Source of the DNA: Clostridiales bacterium
GTDB lineage: Bacteria > Bacillota > Clostridia > Oscillospirales > Butyricicoccaceae
Direction of reading: 5' to 3'
DNA length: 52,449 nucleotides
Assembly (NCBI GenBank): GCA_019418305.1
Contig: DYCA01000013.1
Location: forward strand, 568-53,016
Shown: positions 9,258 through 16,054 of the stretch, in pieces
Numbering within the stretch: position 1 is the stretch's first letter
Layout: the number at the start of each line of letters is the position of its first letter
Program-made: the position numbers and the translations under genes
Notes under the pieces: generated by a model
What the model was told of the DNA's origin: nothing
What the model saw: only the letters and a program-made list of their open reading frames with translations
Databases searched by the model: none

Positions 9258-10265
9258 TCACAAACCATTTCTGAAAGAGAAAACTGTGTCATTGGAAACA
9301 CCTCTGTTGGTTTTCATTGCATAAGATAGCACAAATACGCACGCACCGATTAGAAACAGAGCTATTTGTGAAAGTGTCCTATCATGTCCGGCTTCATAGT
9401 TCATAACCACATCGAACCGCTCCTTAATGTCCGACATCCGGTCAGTTTGAAACAAGGCCGTAGACGTGTATAGCGCAGGCCGCTTCGCAGAACTATGTTT
9501 TATGACCCCTACAATCGTTCGCAGATAAGCCGCTTTGCCCTGCCTGTCCAGATACCGCACTACCGAAGCATCGCATTTCATTTCCAATGTCTGCTCCAGA
9601 TCAGTTTTCAGCAGATAGGCTATAGGGTTCCACCAGAATATGCAGCAGAACACGGAAACCATCATTTTAACAGGAATGTCGTGGTTCAGGAAATGTGTAT
9701 ACTCATGCAGCAGGATATAATATAACTCTCTATCCGTAAAGTTGTTTTGCGGCAGTAATATCGTCTTTCGGAAAACCCCTATTCCGAAAGGTACGCTGAT
9801 ATTGGGAACCGTACAAAGCGATACCTCCACCGACTTACCGATGCCTCTTTTTACTGCATCCAGTGATGTGTATTCATGCTGGCCGCATGGGGAAGCGTAT
9901 TTTGTGATGCTGTGTATCGTCTTATGATAACAGGCAATGTAGCGTATCGTAAGTATAATCATCCCCGCTACCCAGATACAAACAAGCTCGTCAACGTAGG
10001 AGAAGTTCAAGTGCTCTCCATACAAATGATTGGTTGTCAGGAAACGGTAAACCTCAGGATACACTTTATCAATGCCCAATTCGATCACATCGGGCAACTC
10101 CAAAGGAAAGATGATGCGCATGATATTGAACAGATACAGCAGCACTAGCGCGCTGAGACCAAAGTTGGTTCTGAAGCGGCGCACTTTTCGGAGGGCATAT
10201 ATCCCAATGATCAAAACACTGCTCCACAAAACCGAAGAAAAGAATGAGAAAAGTGTAATTTGCAT
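9258..10265 (-). CDS. BlaR1/MecR1-like M56 membrane metalloprotease without sensor domain
   Basis: A 335-residue protein with membrane segments at about 8-24, 35-53, 92-110, 200-220 and 300-317. The zinc motif HEYTH is at 187-191 and the third ligand is probably the Glu in EMKCDASV near 228, as in M56 peptidases. BlaR1 and MecR1 use this domain to trigger cleavage of a BlaI/MecI repressor. The C-terminal penicillin-binding sensor domain of BlaR1 is absent: only about 20 residues follow the last membrane segment. So the signal it reads is not a beta-lactam bound in the usual way. It starts 2 bases after the BlaI-like stop codon, the normal pairing. Codon use is more A+T-rich than the chromosome. 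Confidence 0.88.
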   Translation of the reverse strand: MQITLFSFFSSVLWSSVLIIGIYALRKVRRFRTNFGLSALVLLYLFNIMRIIFPLELPDVIELGIDKVYPEVYRFLTTNHLYGEHLNFSYVDELVCIWVAGMIILTIRYIACYHKTIHSITKYASPCGQHEYTSLDAVKRGIGKSVEVSLCTVPNISVPFGIGVFRKTILLPQNNFTDRELYYILLHEYTHFLNHDIPVKMMVSVFCCIFWWNPIAYLLKTDLEQTLEMKCDASVVRYLDRQGKAAYLRTIVGVIKHSSAKRPALYTSTALFQTDRMSDIKERFDVVMNYEAGHDRTLSQIALFLIGACVFVLSYAMKTNRGVSNDTVFSFRNGL

Positions 10266-10267
10266 AG

Positions 10268-10696
10268 TCAGTTAGTCTTATCTCCCGATTGCTCAAAATC
10301 GTCTATCATTTGCTCCAACTCAGCAATGAGCTGGTCGTGTTTTTCATCCCCTCCTTTTGCCTCCTGCTTTTTTACAAGCGCCACTGCAATCTTGGCAAGG
10401 GATGAGGTATTGATGCCCTGCTGATCGAGCACGTCGGCAATGTATTCCTCCTTGGTAAGGCAAGGCTGAAATTTACGGACGTACTTTTTTCCTGATCTGA
10501 CGAAGCCGCAGATTTCAAGCAGCTCTTTGTCCAGCAAAGATGTCAGCATTTTGTGGATATAGTTGATACTCCAAGTGGCTGCATCCTCAGTTTTCTGCGA
10601 GATCTCAAAAACATCCAGAGCGGATAGCGGTGTGCCAGCATCCCAAAAAATATGCATAAGTATTTCTTCTGAGTTTGATAATATCTTTCTTTTCAA
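10268..10696 (-). CDS. BlaI/MecI/CopY-family transcriptional repressor
   Basis: A 142-residue winged-helix repressor. The helix-turn-helix covers residues 5-70 (SNSEEILMHIFWDAGTPLSA, then SINYIHKMLTSLLDKELLEI), and the C-terminal half has the dimerisation helices, including the acidic LIAELEQMIDDFEQ. BlaI-type repressors are inactivated by cleavage by their M56 partner, encoded 2 bases downstream. I place the start at the TTG at 10696: AAAGGTG ends 6 bases before it, whereas the GTG at 10705 overlaps that ribosome-binding site. Targets are unknown; no beta-lactamase gene is present in the window. It probably represses its own operon. Confidence 0.88.
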   Translation of the reverse strand: MKRKILSNSEEILMHIFWDAGTPLSALDVFEISQKTEDAATWSINYIHKMLTSLLDKELLEICGFVRSGKKYVRKFQPCLTKEEYIADVLDQQGINTSSLAKIAVALVKKQEAKGGDEKHDQLIAELEQMIDDFEQSGDKTN

Positions 10697-10734
10697 TATA
10701 ATCACCTTTTTGGTTAATTAAGTTCCGCAATGTC

Positions 10735-10763
10735 ATTATATATTCTTTTCAATGAAATAGCAA
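10735..10763 (-). promoter_or_regulatory. promoter of the BlaI/M56 operon
   Basis: TTGCTA (10758-10763), 17-base spacer, perfect TATAAT (10735-10740) on the minus strand, 38 bases from the repressor start. No clear TACA/TGTA dyad of the BlaI type was found over it. Confidence 0.7.
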
Positions 10764-10838
10764 TTCAAAAGACAAACAAAAATTGACAAACTCTATTGGT
10801 GCATATGCCTTGAGCAACTGCTTCCATATGAGATAAAA

Positions 10839-10867
10839 AAGCCATGCCCTAGTTATGGGCATGGCTT
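10839..10867 (-). terminator. strong minus-strand terminator hairpin
   Basis: Perfect 11-bp stem AAGCCATGCCC/GGGCATGGCTT with a 7-base loop, followed on the minus strand by TTTTTT. It would stop transcripts coming from the GDPD-like gene side before they enter the island. Confidence 0.8.
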
Positions 10868-11034
10868 ATCCAATCGCATCAAGGCTCAATCTAAAGTAGT
10901 AAATTGGTGGTAGATTGAAAATTGCACTGGTGGCTTCTGCATAATTTAGTTCAAGATTAAGCTTATTTTAACACCATAAGCAATATTCTAGTCAACTACT
11001 GTTGTATGTACTGCTCAAGATTATCTTTTTTCAT

Positions 11035-11060
11035 AAAAAAGCAGGCTTTTCCTGCCTTTT
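11035..11060 (-). terminator. terminator downstream of the GDPD-like gene
   Basis: Minus-strand stem AAAAGGCAGG/CCTGCTTTT with loop AAAAG, followed by T residues. It lies about 125 bases after the stop codon at 11184. Confidence 0.7.
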
Positions 11061-11183
11061 GATACGAGGAAGCAATTTTATATGCATACTGGCGCGCAGA
11101 ATTGCGCAAGGGCTGTGTCCGCGCGCGTTTTACGCAGCACGGCACAGCCCCCTCACGGAAAGCTGTACGCTTTCCGTAAAACA

Positions 11184-11921
11184 TCAGTATCGCATTATCG
11201 GGATCTGATGCGGCTCGGACTCACCCGCCGGCAGCAGCATGGCGGTGATGTCCGGTCGCCCGGTTTCGATAAAGTTGACCCCGCTGTGAATCAGCCCAGC
11301 CAGCGTGCGCTCGTTATTGGTCGGCAGGCTCATCGTGAACAGACCCGCCTGCTTGCAGGCGTCGATCAATCGCGGCGTCAAATCCCCAGCTGCGGCGCGT
11401 ATGCCAAACAAGCCGGTCGTCTGCGCCGCCTGCACCAATGCGTCGATGTTATCCGGCAGCGCGGGCAGCTCACCCATAATGTGCAGATCCGGATTGGCCA
11501 CCGCGATACGTGCCGCCTCCACCAATCCCAGACCGACAAAAATTGTATCGTCCAGATAATTTACGTGGCGCAGCGTCATACGCAGCTGCGGCAGCAGTGT
11601 CTGGTTATGTACCGTTATCGCAATCTTTGCCTGACAGGTGCGCGCCAGCTCGATGGCCTGTCCGGCCGGAATGAGCTGCGGCGCCACCTGATGCAGCTCC
11701 GCATAGCTGAAATCGGCAATGCTCATCTGCGTGCCGTCCGCCGCCACACAATAGCCATCCGACGAGAGCACTGCAATGCCGTCCGCGGTCATATCGACCG
11801 ACAGGCAGCAGCCCTTCGCTCCCTCTTCATTTCCGGCGAGGATGGATTCCAGCCCATCCGGTTCGGTGTCCATACAACCGACTGAGGACAGGACAAAAAT
11901 CTCTTTATTGGTATAATACAA
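11184..11921 (-). CDS. GDPD-like TIM-barrel protein lacking the catalytic residues
   Basis: A 245-residue protein that follows the layout of glycerophosphodiester phosphodiesterases: a first strand, then DGLESILAGNEEGAKG, then a segment equivalent to the GIELDVQLTKDG motif, and a run of beta/alpha units with FIETGRPD near the end. The residues that do the chemistry are replaced. The HR pair after strand one reads SSVG, the Glu and Asp of IELDV read C and S (CCLSVDM), and the His of FHD reads S (LSSD). The fold is therefore probably kept while metal and phosphate binding are lost. It lies 21 bases downstream of ppiB in one operon. It may be a ligand-binding or regulatory relative; assignment to the superfamily is by motif alignment only. 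Confidence 0.72.
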   Translation of the reverse strand: MYYTNKEIFVLSSVGCMDTEPDGLESILAGNEEGAKGCCLSVDMTADGIAVLSSDGYCVAADGTQMSIADFSYAELHQVAPQLIPAGQAIELARTCQAKIAITVHNQTLLPQLRMTLRHVNYLDDTIFVGLGLVEAARIAVANPDLHIMGELPALPDNIDALVQAAQTTGLFGIRAAAGDLTPRLIDACKQAGLFTMSLPTNNERTLAGLIHSGVNFIETGRPDITAMLLPAGESEPHQIPIMRY

Positions 11922-11942
11922 TACCGTTCCCCTTCTTTCTGC

Positions 11943-12461
11943 TTACAGGGTCTCTGGCTGCTCGTACTCCACGCCCATGGTATCCACCGTGACGGTTTTC
12001 ATCTTCTGTTCCTGACGGGGACGGTCATGCCAGTCGCGCGGTGCATTCACAATGCCGTCCACTACATCCATGCCTTCGATAACCATTCCGAAAGAAGCGT
12101 ATTGGCCATCCAGATGGGGGGAATCCTCCGTCATGATAAAGAACTGACTGCCGGCAGAGTCCGGCGCCATCGTGCGCGCCATGGAAAGCACGCCGCGGGT
12201 GTGGTTCAAGTCGTTCTGGAAACCGTTTGCGGTAAATTCGCCGCGAATCTCATACCCCGGTCCGCCCATGCCGGTGCCCTCCGGGTCGCCGCCCTGGATC
12301 ATAAAGCCCGGAATGACGCGGTGGAAAATCGTGCCGTTATAAAAGCCCTTTTGAATCAGGGAAATGAAATTGCGGACCGTATTAGGGGCGACCTCAGGAT
12401 AGAGCTCTGCGCGAATCACGCCACCCTGCTCCATTTCGATTGTAACAATCGGGTTGCTCAT
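11943..12461 (-). CDS. ppiB: cyclophilin-type peptidyl-prolyl cis-trans isomerase
   Basis: A 172-residue single-domain cyclophilin that speeds proline isomerisation during folding. Key motifs are FHRVIPGFMIQGGDP (catalytic Arg in FHR, residues about 44-58), a Gly-rich loop, SMARTMAPDSAGSQFFI (about 93-110) and HLDGQYASFG. The active Trp of eukaryotic cyclophilins is absent, usual for bacterial PpiB and fitting low cyclosporin affinity. There is no signal peptide, so it acts in the cytoplasm. The ATG at 12461 follows GGAGTG. It is first in a two-gene operon with the GDPD-like gene. Confidence 0.95.
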   Translation of the reverse strand: MSNPIVTIEMEQGGVIRAELYPEVAPNTVRNFISLIQKGFYNGTIFHRVIPGFMIQGGDPEGTGMGGPGYEIRGEFTANGFQNDLNHTRGVLSMARTMAPDSAGSQFFIMTEDSPHLDGQYASFGMVIEGMDVVDGIVNAPRDWHDRPRQEQKMKTVTVDTMGVEYEQPETL

Positions 12462-12502
12462 GATATATCACTCCATTATTACGATTTTAAGCATATATGT
12501 GT

Positions 12503-12531
12503 ATTGTAACAAATTTCCCGCAAAACGGCAA
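12503..12531 (-). promoter_or_regulatory. promoter of ppiB
   Basis: Minus strand: TTGCCG (12526-12531), 17 bases, TACAAT (12503-12508), about 40 bases before the ppiB start codon. Confidence 0.65.
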
Positions 12532-12564
12532 GCAATGTTTCCATAATGAAACTCTATGCATGTA

Positions 12565-12792
12565 TTTTCCACACAGCAGTCAAGAAATCCACTTTATGCA
12601 CAGGTCTTTCCACAGGCCCTTTGGGGATAACCCTGTGTACAAAGTGGATAACTTTCAGTAATTGACCCCACAACCACCCCCAATTCCGCGGGGAAGCCGT
12701 TTACAGATTGTAATAAAGCCTGTGGAAAGAACCATCAGGGGATAATCCGACGCGCAACGCGGCAAACTGAATTCGAGAACGCTTGTGCATAA
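12565..12792. promoter_or_regulatory. cluster of DnaA-box-like 9-mers
   Basis: Within about 230 bases between the divergent ppiB and protease genes there are two exact TTATNCACA boxes: TTATGCACA at 12594-12602 and its reverse complement at 12784-12792. Single-mismatch boxes are TTTTCCACA at 12565-12573 and AGTGGATAA at 12643-12651. Two-mismatch versions are CTTTCCACA at 12606-12614 and TGTGGAAAG at 12721-12729, with further GGGGATAA motifs at 12623-12630 and near 12738. The last exact box runs to 14 bases before the protease start codon. Whether DnaA binds here, and to what end, is inference; dnaA and dnaN are not in the window. Confidence 0.5.
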
Positions 12793-12805
12793 AAGGAGGA
12801 GCATT

Positions 12806-13489
12806 ATGGCGGAGGAAAATCCAACCATTCAGGCACCGGAGGAAAACAACATTGCCGAGACCGGTTCCATCACAGCCAAGACTTCACGCGGCACGGTACA
12901 CTGCATCACCATTGTCGGCCAAATCGAAGGTCATATGGAGCTGCCTGCACAAAACAAAACAACCAAATACGAACATCTGATTCCGCAGATCACCGCTGTC
13001 GAGCAGGCTGAGGAAATTGACGGCATGCTCATTCTGCTTAACACGGTGGGCGGTGATGTGGAAGCAGGCCTTGCCATTGCCGAGCTGATTGCAGGGATGA
13101 CCAAGCCGACTGTCTCGCTCGTTCTGGGCGGCGGACACTCGATTGGTGTGCCACTGGCAGTCGCGGCCAAAAAGAGCTTTATTGCAGCTTCAGCAGCCAT
13201 GACCATTCATCCTGTGCGCATGAACGGCACGATTATTGCCGTGCCGCAGGCCTTTGAATATCTTTCCAAGATTCAGGAAAGAATTGTGGATTTCATCACC
13301 GGGCACTCTCACATTTCCGCACAATGCCTGCAGCAGCTCATGCGGGAAACCGGTCAGCTGACCGCAGATGTCGGCACGGTCATTTCAGGCAGGCAAGCAG
13401 TAGATATTGGTCTTATCGATGCCGTCGGCACGCTGTCCGATGCGCTCAACGCACTGTATGACATGATTGGCAAAACACCCGAATCCTGA
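12806..13489 (+). CDS. ClpP-fold serine protease, TepA/YmfB type
   Basis: A 227-residue member of the ClpP/crotonase superfamily like B. subtilis TepA (YmfB). The first 30 residues are charged and probably disordered. The core has [20 protein letters not shown] (the GGxV oxyanion strand, about 78-97), the nucleophile Ser in [11 protein letters not shown] (about 111-121) and a His in MTIHPVRM (about 134-141), with ASAAM between. Unlike ClpP there is no adjacent ATPase gene. TepA has been linked to protein translocation and spore-protein turnover; the role here is inferred. The ATG at 12806 follows AAGGAGGA; the in-frame start 21 bases upstream lacks such a site. It is monocistronic. Confidence 0.85.
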   Translation: MAEENPTIQAPEENNIAETGSITAKTSRGTVHCITIVGQIEGHMELPAQNKTTKYEHLIPQITAVEQAEEIDGMLILLNTVGGDVEAGLAIAELIAGMTKPTVSLVLGGGHSIGVPLAVAAKKSFIAASAAMTIHPVRMNGTIIAVPQAFEYLSKIQERIVDFITGHSHISAQCLQQLMRETGQLTADVGTVISGRQAVDIGLIDAVGTLSDALNALYDMIGKTPES

Positions 13490-13498
13490 CGCAATAAC

Positions 13499-13527
13499 AA
13501 AGGCCCCGTCACCAGACGAGGCCTTTT
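13499..13527. terminator. terminator of the ClpP-like gene, possibly shared with the facing ncRNA
   Basis: Stem AAAGGCCCCGT/ACGAGGCCTTT with one G-T pair, then TTTT on the plus strand. On the minus strand the stem is followed by TTTGTTATTG, a weaker signal. Confidence 0.7.
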
Positions 13528-13529
13528 AC

Positions 13530-14521
13530 TTCCAGATTTCCATAGATTCTCTTTTCCCAGCAGGATATTTCCCGCTGTATTTATTTTTTCTGCACGGACG
13601 GATTCTTTTTTGTTCCCCTTCCGTTACCCTGCCATGGCGTCCGCCATCTGCATCGGAATGAAACCATGCTCCGCTCCGTTTCTCGCAGTTTTGTGAAGCT
13701 ATCCATTTTGACCGGCGATGCTTTTGCCCCCATATACTGAAAACCAAAAGCCCGGTTTGCACGAAACAATTTGATATCTTCGGTTGACTGCTTCTCTTTC
13801 CTGCCTTTTACAGGAACTTATATCCTATCGTTCACGGGAGTCGCCCGACTGCGGTTCGTTTGGTAATAAATACTTTTCGTCGCTAACCTTTCTTACATTC
13901 GGGAACTCTATCTCAATTTTTCGACGCGTCTCTTACTCGGCGGGCTATCGTTCGATTCTGTTCCTGCTTACCCGAACCACTTTCAGCAAGTTTTGATATC
14001 ATCTCAATCTTGTGCTCTGGCTCGCTTTTGCGGCATCATACTCATCAGTATGCCCATCGGCCATTGGATGCGCACTATTTTTGGTTTTGCAGGCATCGTC
14101 ACGGATTCTTTTTCATTCGCCAACGCATCAAATTCAGGGTTCTTTCATGCTCGAACCTTACTTTCCTGCTGCCTCGATCCACTTGCATCGTCAGTATGTT
14201 TCACGGATGGATATCACGAGGATAGCTTCCTCAAAGGTGCCGTTCCTTACTTCATTCAGAAGTCGATCGCGCTTTTCAGGCGGTTCGTTTTGATTGTCTG
14301 GAACTCGCTCATTTTTATAGCTATCACCTTGATCGTTTCGGTTACAGCGTCGCGGCGAGTCCCGCGAACGAATAGGACGTCTCTTCTGTTACCATTGGAC
14401 TCACCTCTTTCTCCGGTCGTATTTGGCTTTACGCCAGTCCTCTCAGAATAAGAATGGGTTTCGCCTTTTTGTAAAGCCCCTGCTTTACTTTCCCTCTGGT
14501 GTTTGCCCTTATCTTTTCTGT
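13530..14521 (-). ncRNA. candidate large structured non-coding RNA (about 0.75-1 kb)
   Basis: Nearly 1 kb without a credible gene, lower in G+C than its neighbours, purine-rich on the minus strand, with stops in all minus frames. A near-consensus minus-strand promoter fires into it. A long-range helix pairs 14349-14376 with 13824-13849: CCUAU, then 11 bp (CGUUCGCGGGA), then UCGCC and CGAC segments, about 25 bp with small bulges, enclosing roughly 500 bases. Local hairpins include GTAAAGC/GCTTTAC (14471-14488), GGACT/AGTCC enclosing TGGC/GCCA (14397-14440), GAGG/CCTC (14218-14232), CATACT/AGTATG (14037-14052), and ATGGCG/CGCCAT (13634-13647). This is the build of large RNAs such as OLE, GOLLD or ROOL, but I cannot match it to one. 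The 3' end may be near 13760 or at the hairpin at 13499. Short frames with good ribosome-binding sites (for example an ATG at 14395, 17 codons) exist. A decayed gene is the alternative. Confidence 0.6.
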
Positions 14522-14527
14522 GACATT

Positions 14528-14556
14528 ATAATATCATCAACATTGCACAACGTCAA
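14528..14556 (-). promoter_or_regulatory. strong promoter of the candidate large RNA
   Basis: Minus strand: TTGACG (14551-14556), 17-base spacer, extended -10 TGATATTAT with TATTAT at 14528-14533. The predicted start is near 14521. It is among the best promoters in the window although no gene of normal size follows. Confidence 0.8.
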
Positions 14557-14624
14557 GCGTTATTTTATGTTTTTTCATGGTCATTTTGCACGAAAGAAAT
14601 TGCTCTCTTTCAGCGTTTTCTCTC

Positions 14625-14653
14625 TTTTCAAGGACCAGCAAATTTGCTATAAT
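14625..14653 (+). promoter_or_regulatory. promoter of the iron alcohol dehydrogenase gene
   Basis: TTTTCA (14625-14630), 17 bases, perfect TATAAT (14648-14653). Transcription would start near 14660, giving a leader of about 95 bases. Confidence 0.7.
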
Positions 14654-14710
14654 GGTATTGTTGGGTGTGTTTTACGCCCCACACGGAATATAGTAAAAAA
14701 ACGCTGCTTT

Positions 14711-14735
14711 GGGGGTCATTTTGACTCCCTTTTTT
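14711..14735 (+). terminator. attenuator-like terminator in the Fe-ADH leader
   Basis: Stem GGGGGTCA/TGACTCCC (one G-T pair) with a TTT loop, then six T residues, ending 2 bases before the AAAGGAGG of the alcohol dehydrogenase gene. An upstream element in the leader, GGGTGTG against CCCCACAC (about 14663-14684), could form a competing or additional stem. Confidence 0.65.
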
Positions 14736-14754
14736 CAAAGGAGGCACAAGTATA

Positions 14755-15912
14755 ATGGATATCTTTAGCTTTTACATGCCGACCCGTCTGTTTTTCGGCC
14801 GCGGCTCGGTTCAAAAACTGGCGCGCGCCCGTCTGCCGGAAGGCCGCGGCCTGATTATCACCGGCGGCACTTCCACCACTCGTTTAGGCTATGTAGCCAA
14901 GGTAGCCGATGCGCTGGCGGAAGCCGGACATGAAACCATGGTTTACAACAAAGTGCAGCCCAACCCGACTATCGAGGGTGTGCGCGAATGTGCTGCCCTG
15001 TGCCGCGCAGAAAACATTGCATTCGTTGTAGGCCTGGGCGGCGGTTCCTCCATTGATACGGCCAAAGCAGTCGCCATCATGGCCACAAACGAGGGCGACT
15101 GGTGGGATTACATCCATGGCGGCACGGGCGGCGGCAAGCGCATCGCCAAGGCCGGCCTGCCGATCGTCGCAATTCCGACCACCGCAGGCACAGGCACGGA
15201 AGCCGACCCGTTCACGGTGATCACCAACGGCGAAGAGAAAATCGGCGGGGGCGGTGAGAAATGCTTCCCGACCATCTCGATTGTCGATCCCGACTTTATG
15301 ATGACCGTTCCGCCCCACCTGACCGCCTATCAGGGCTTCGACGCATTTTTCCACGCGGCGGAGGGCTATATCGCCACCACCGCCTCGCCCATCAGCGAAA
15401 TGTTCTCACTCAAGGCAATTGAATTGATCGGCCGTTCTCTTGCGACTGCCGTACACGAAGGCGGCAACGCCGACGCACGTGCCGATGTTGCGCTGGCGAA
15501 CACCTTGGCAGGTTTTGTTGAAACGCTGTCCAGCTGCACGGGCGAGCACGCCATCGAGCATGCGCTGAGCGCGTTCCATCCGGCACTGCCGCACGGCGCC
15601 GGTCTGATTATGATTTCCAAAGCCTACTGGAGCCGCTTTTTCGAGTCCTCGGGCGACAAACTGGTTGCCATCGCCCGTGCGCTCGGCCACACAGATGCGC
15701 ACAAGCCTGAGGACTTCATCGTAGCACTTGCCGACCTGCAAAAGCACTGCAACGTCAGTGAGCTGCGCCTGTCGGGCTATGGTGTGCAGCCGGAGGACTT
15801 CGGCAAAATTGCGGACAACGCCACCGACACGATGGGCGGTCTGTTCCGCGTCGACCCGCGCCCGCTTTCGCGCGAGGATATTATCGGCATTTTGGAGGAA
15901 AGCTATAAATAA
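14755..15912 (+). CDS. iron-containing alcohol dehydrogenase
   Basis: A 385-residue group III alcohol dehydrogenase that reduces aldehydes to alcohols with NAD(P)H in the cytoplasm. The dinucleotide-binding region has VGLGGGSSIDTAKAVA (about 92-107). Metal ligands are expected at the Asp and His of YQGFDAFFHAAEG (about 192-204) and at two His residues of EHALSAFHPALPHGAG (about 266-281). Length and motif order are normal for butanol/ethanol dehydrogenases of fermenting Clostridia. The start follows AAAGGAGGC, just after an attenuator-like hairpin, so expression may be conditional. A multi-hairpin repeat and a terminator follow. The physiological aldehyde is not deducible. Confidence 0.93.
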   Translation: MDIFSFYMPTRLFFGRGSVQKLARARLPEGRGLIITGGTSTTRLGYVAKVADALAEAGHETMVYNKVQPNPTIEGVRECAALCRAENIAFVVGLGGGSSIDTAKAVAIMATNEGDWWDYIHGGTGGGKRIAKAGLPIVAIPTTAGTGTEADPFTVITNGEEKIGGGGEKCFPTISIVDPDFMMTVPPHLTAYQGFDAFFHAAEGYIATTASPISEMFSLKAIELIGRSLATAVHEGGNADARADVALANTLAGFVETLSSCTGEHAIEHALSAFHPALPHGAGLIMISKAYWSRFFESSGDKLVAIARALGHTDAHKPEDFIVALADLQKHCNVSELRLSGYGVQPEDFGKIADNATDTMGGLFRVDPRPLSREDIIGILEESYK

Positions 15913-15915
15913 ATT

Positions 15916-16053
15916 CGATCGAACCGTGCAGGTTGGATCGAGCAAGACACACTGCGACGCTGCCGCGGATATGTCCGAAGCGGAGCAAAGTTCCGACACG
16001 CGAAACTTTGCCCCTTTCTTATATCAAACGCTCGGCTAAGCTGGGCGTTTGAT
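15916..16053 (+). repeat. multi-hairpin intergenic repeat, copy A
   Basis: Hairpins in order: CGATCGAACC/GGTTGGATCG around GTGCA (15916-15940, one mismatch), GCAAAGTT/AACTTTGC (15985-15992 and 16004-16011) with a loop beginning CC and ending GA, and ATCAAACGC/GCGTTTGAT (16023-16031 and 16045-16053). The same order and loop rules recur at 35452 and, in part, at 51709. It sits between the Fe-ADH stop and its terminator. Confidence 0.7.
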
Positions 16054-16054
16054 G

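Larger units (their letters stand above)
6598..10763 (-). mobile_element. remnant of a Tn916-family integrative element
   Basis: An island of lower G+C than its flanks carrying, on the minus strand, an Orf20-type replication initiator (broken), an Xis (intact) and an Int (deleted), the control ends of a Tn916-type element. Everything that lies between rep and xis in a full element, including the conjugation module, is missing. A BlaI/BlaR1-like pair lies just upstream of the rep remains. The exact ends are unknown; I chose the span from the integrase stop to the blaI promoter. No tRNA target is seen. Mobilizable elements with a compact rep-xis-int layout exist, so the conjugation genes may never have been present. 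Confidence 0.75.
10764..11183. other. 420-base non-coding stretch between the island and the GDPD-like gene
   Basis: No gene supported. It holds two minus-strand terminator-like hairpins (listed separately), an 8-bp inverted repeat TCAATCTA/TAGATTGA (10886-10893 and 10911-10918) that could be an operator, and a large imperfect hairpin (GGGCTGTG near 11110 pairing with CACAGCCC near 11144) next to GGAAAGC/GCTTTCC (11156-11174). The base composition changes here from low to high G+C, so the right border of the inserted island probably lies in this stretch. Confidence 0.5.

Noticed and set aside
10996..11184. A 62-codon minus-strand frame ending MKKDNLEQYIQQ, resembling the start of an ECF sigma factor
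   Set aside because: Only 12 residues match, the rest runs through hairpins, and there is no ribosome-binding site; at most a tiny fragment.
12541..12805. Full replication origin
   Set aside because: Boxes are present but there is no A+T-rich unwinding element, dnaA, dnaN or rpmH nearby; recorded only as a DnaA-box cluster.
13993..14451. A 152-codon plus-strand frame opposite the candidate RNA
   Set aside because: No ribosome-binding site or promoter points at it, composition is pyrimidine-driven, the protein is an odd Ser/Phe/Leu mix, and the stronger signals are on the other strand.
13530..14521. RNase P RNA, tmRNA, group II intron or rRNA fragment
   Set aside because: None of the expected conserved cores was seen: no RNase P CR-I/CR-V motif, no tag frame plus CCA end, no group II domain V, no rRNA-like stretch.
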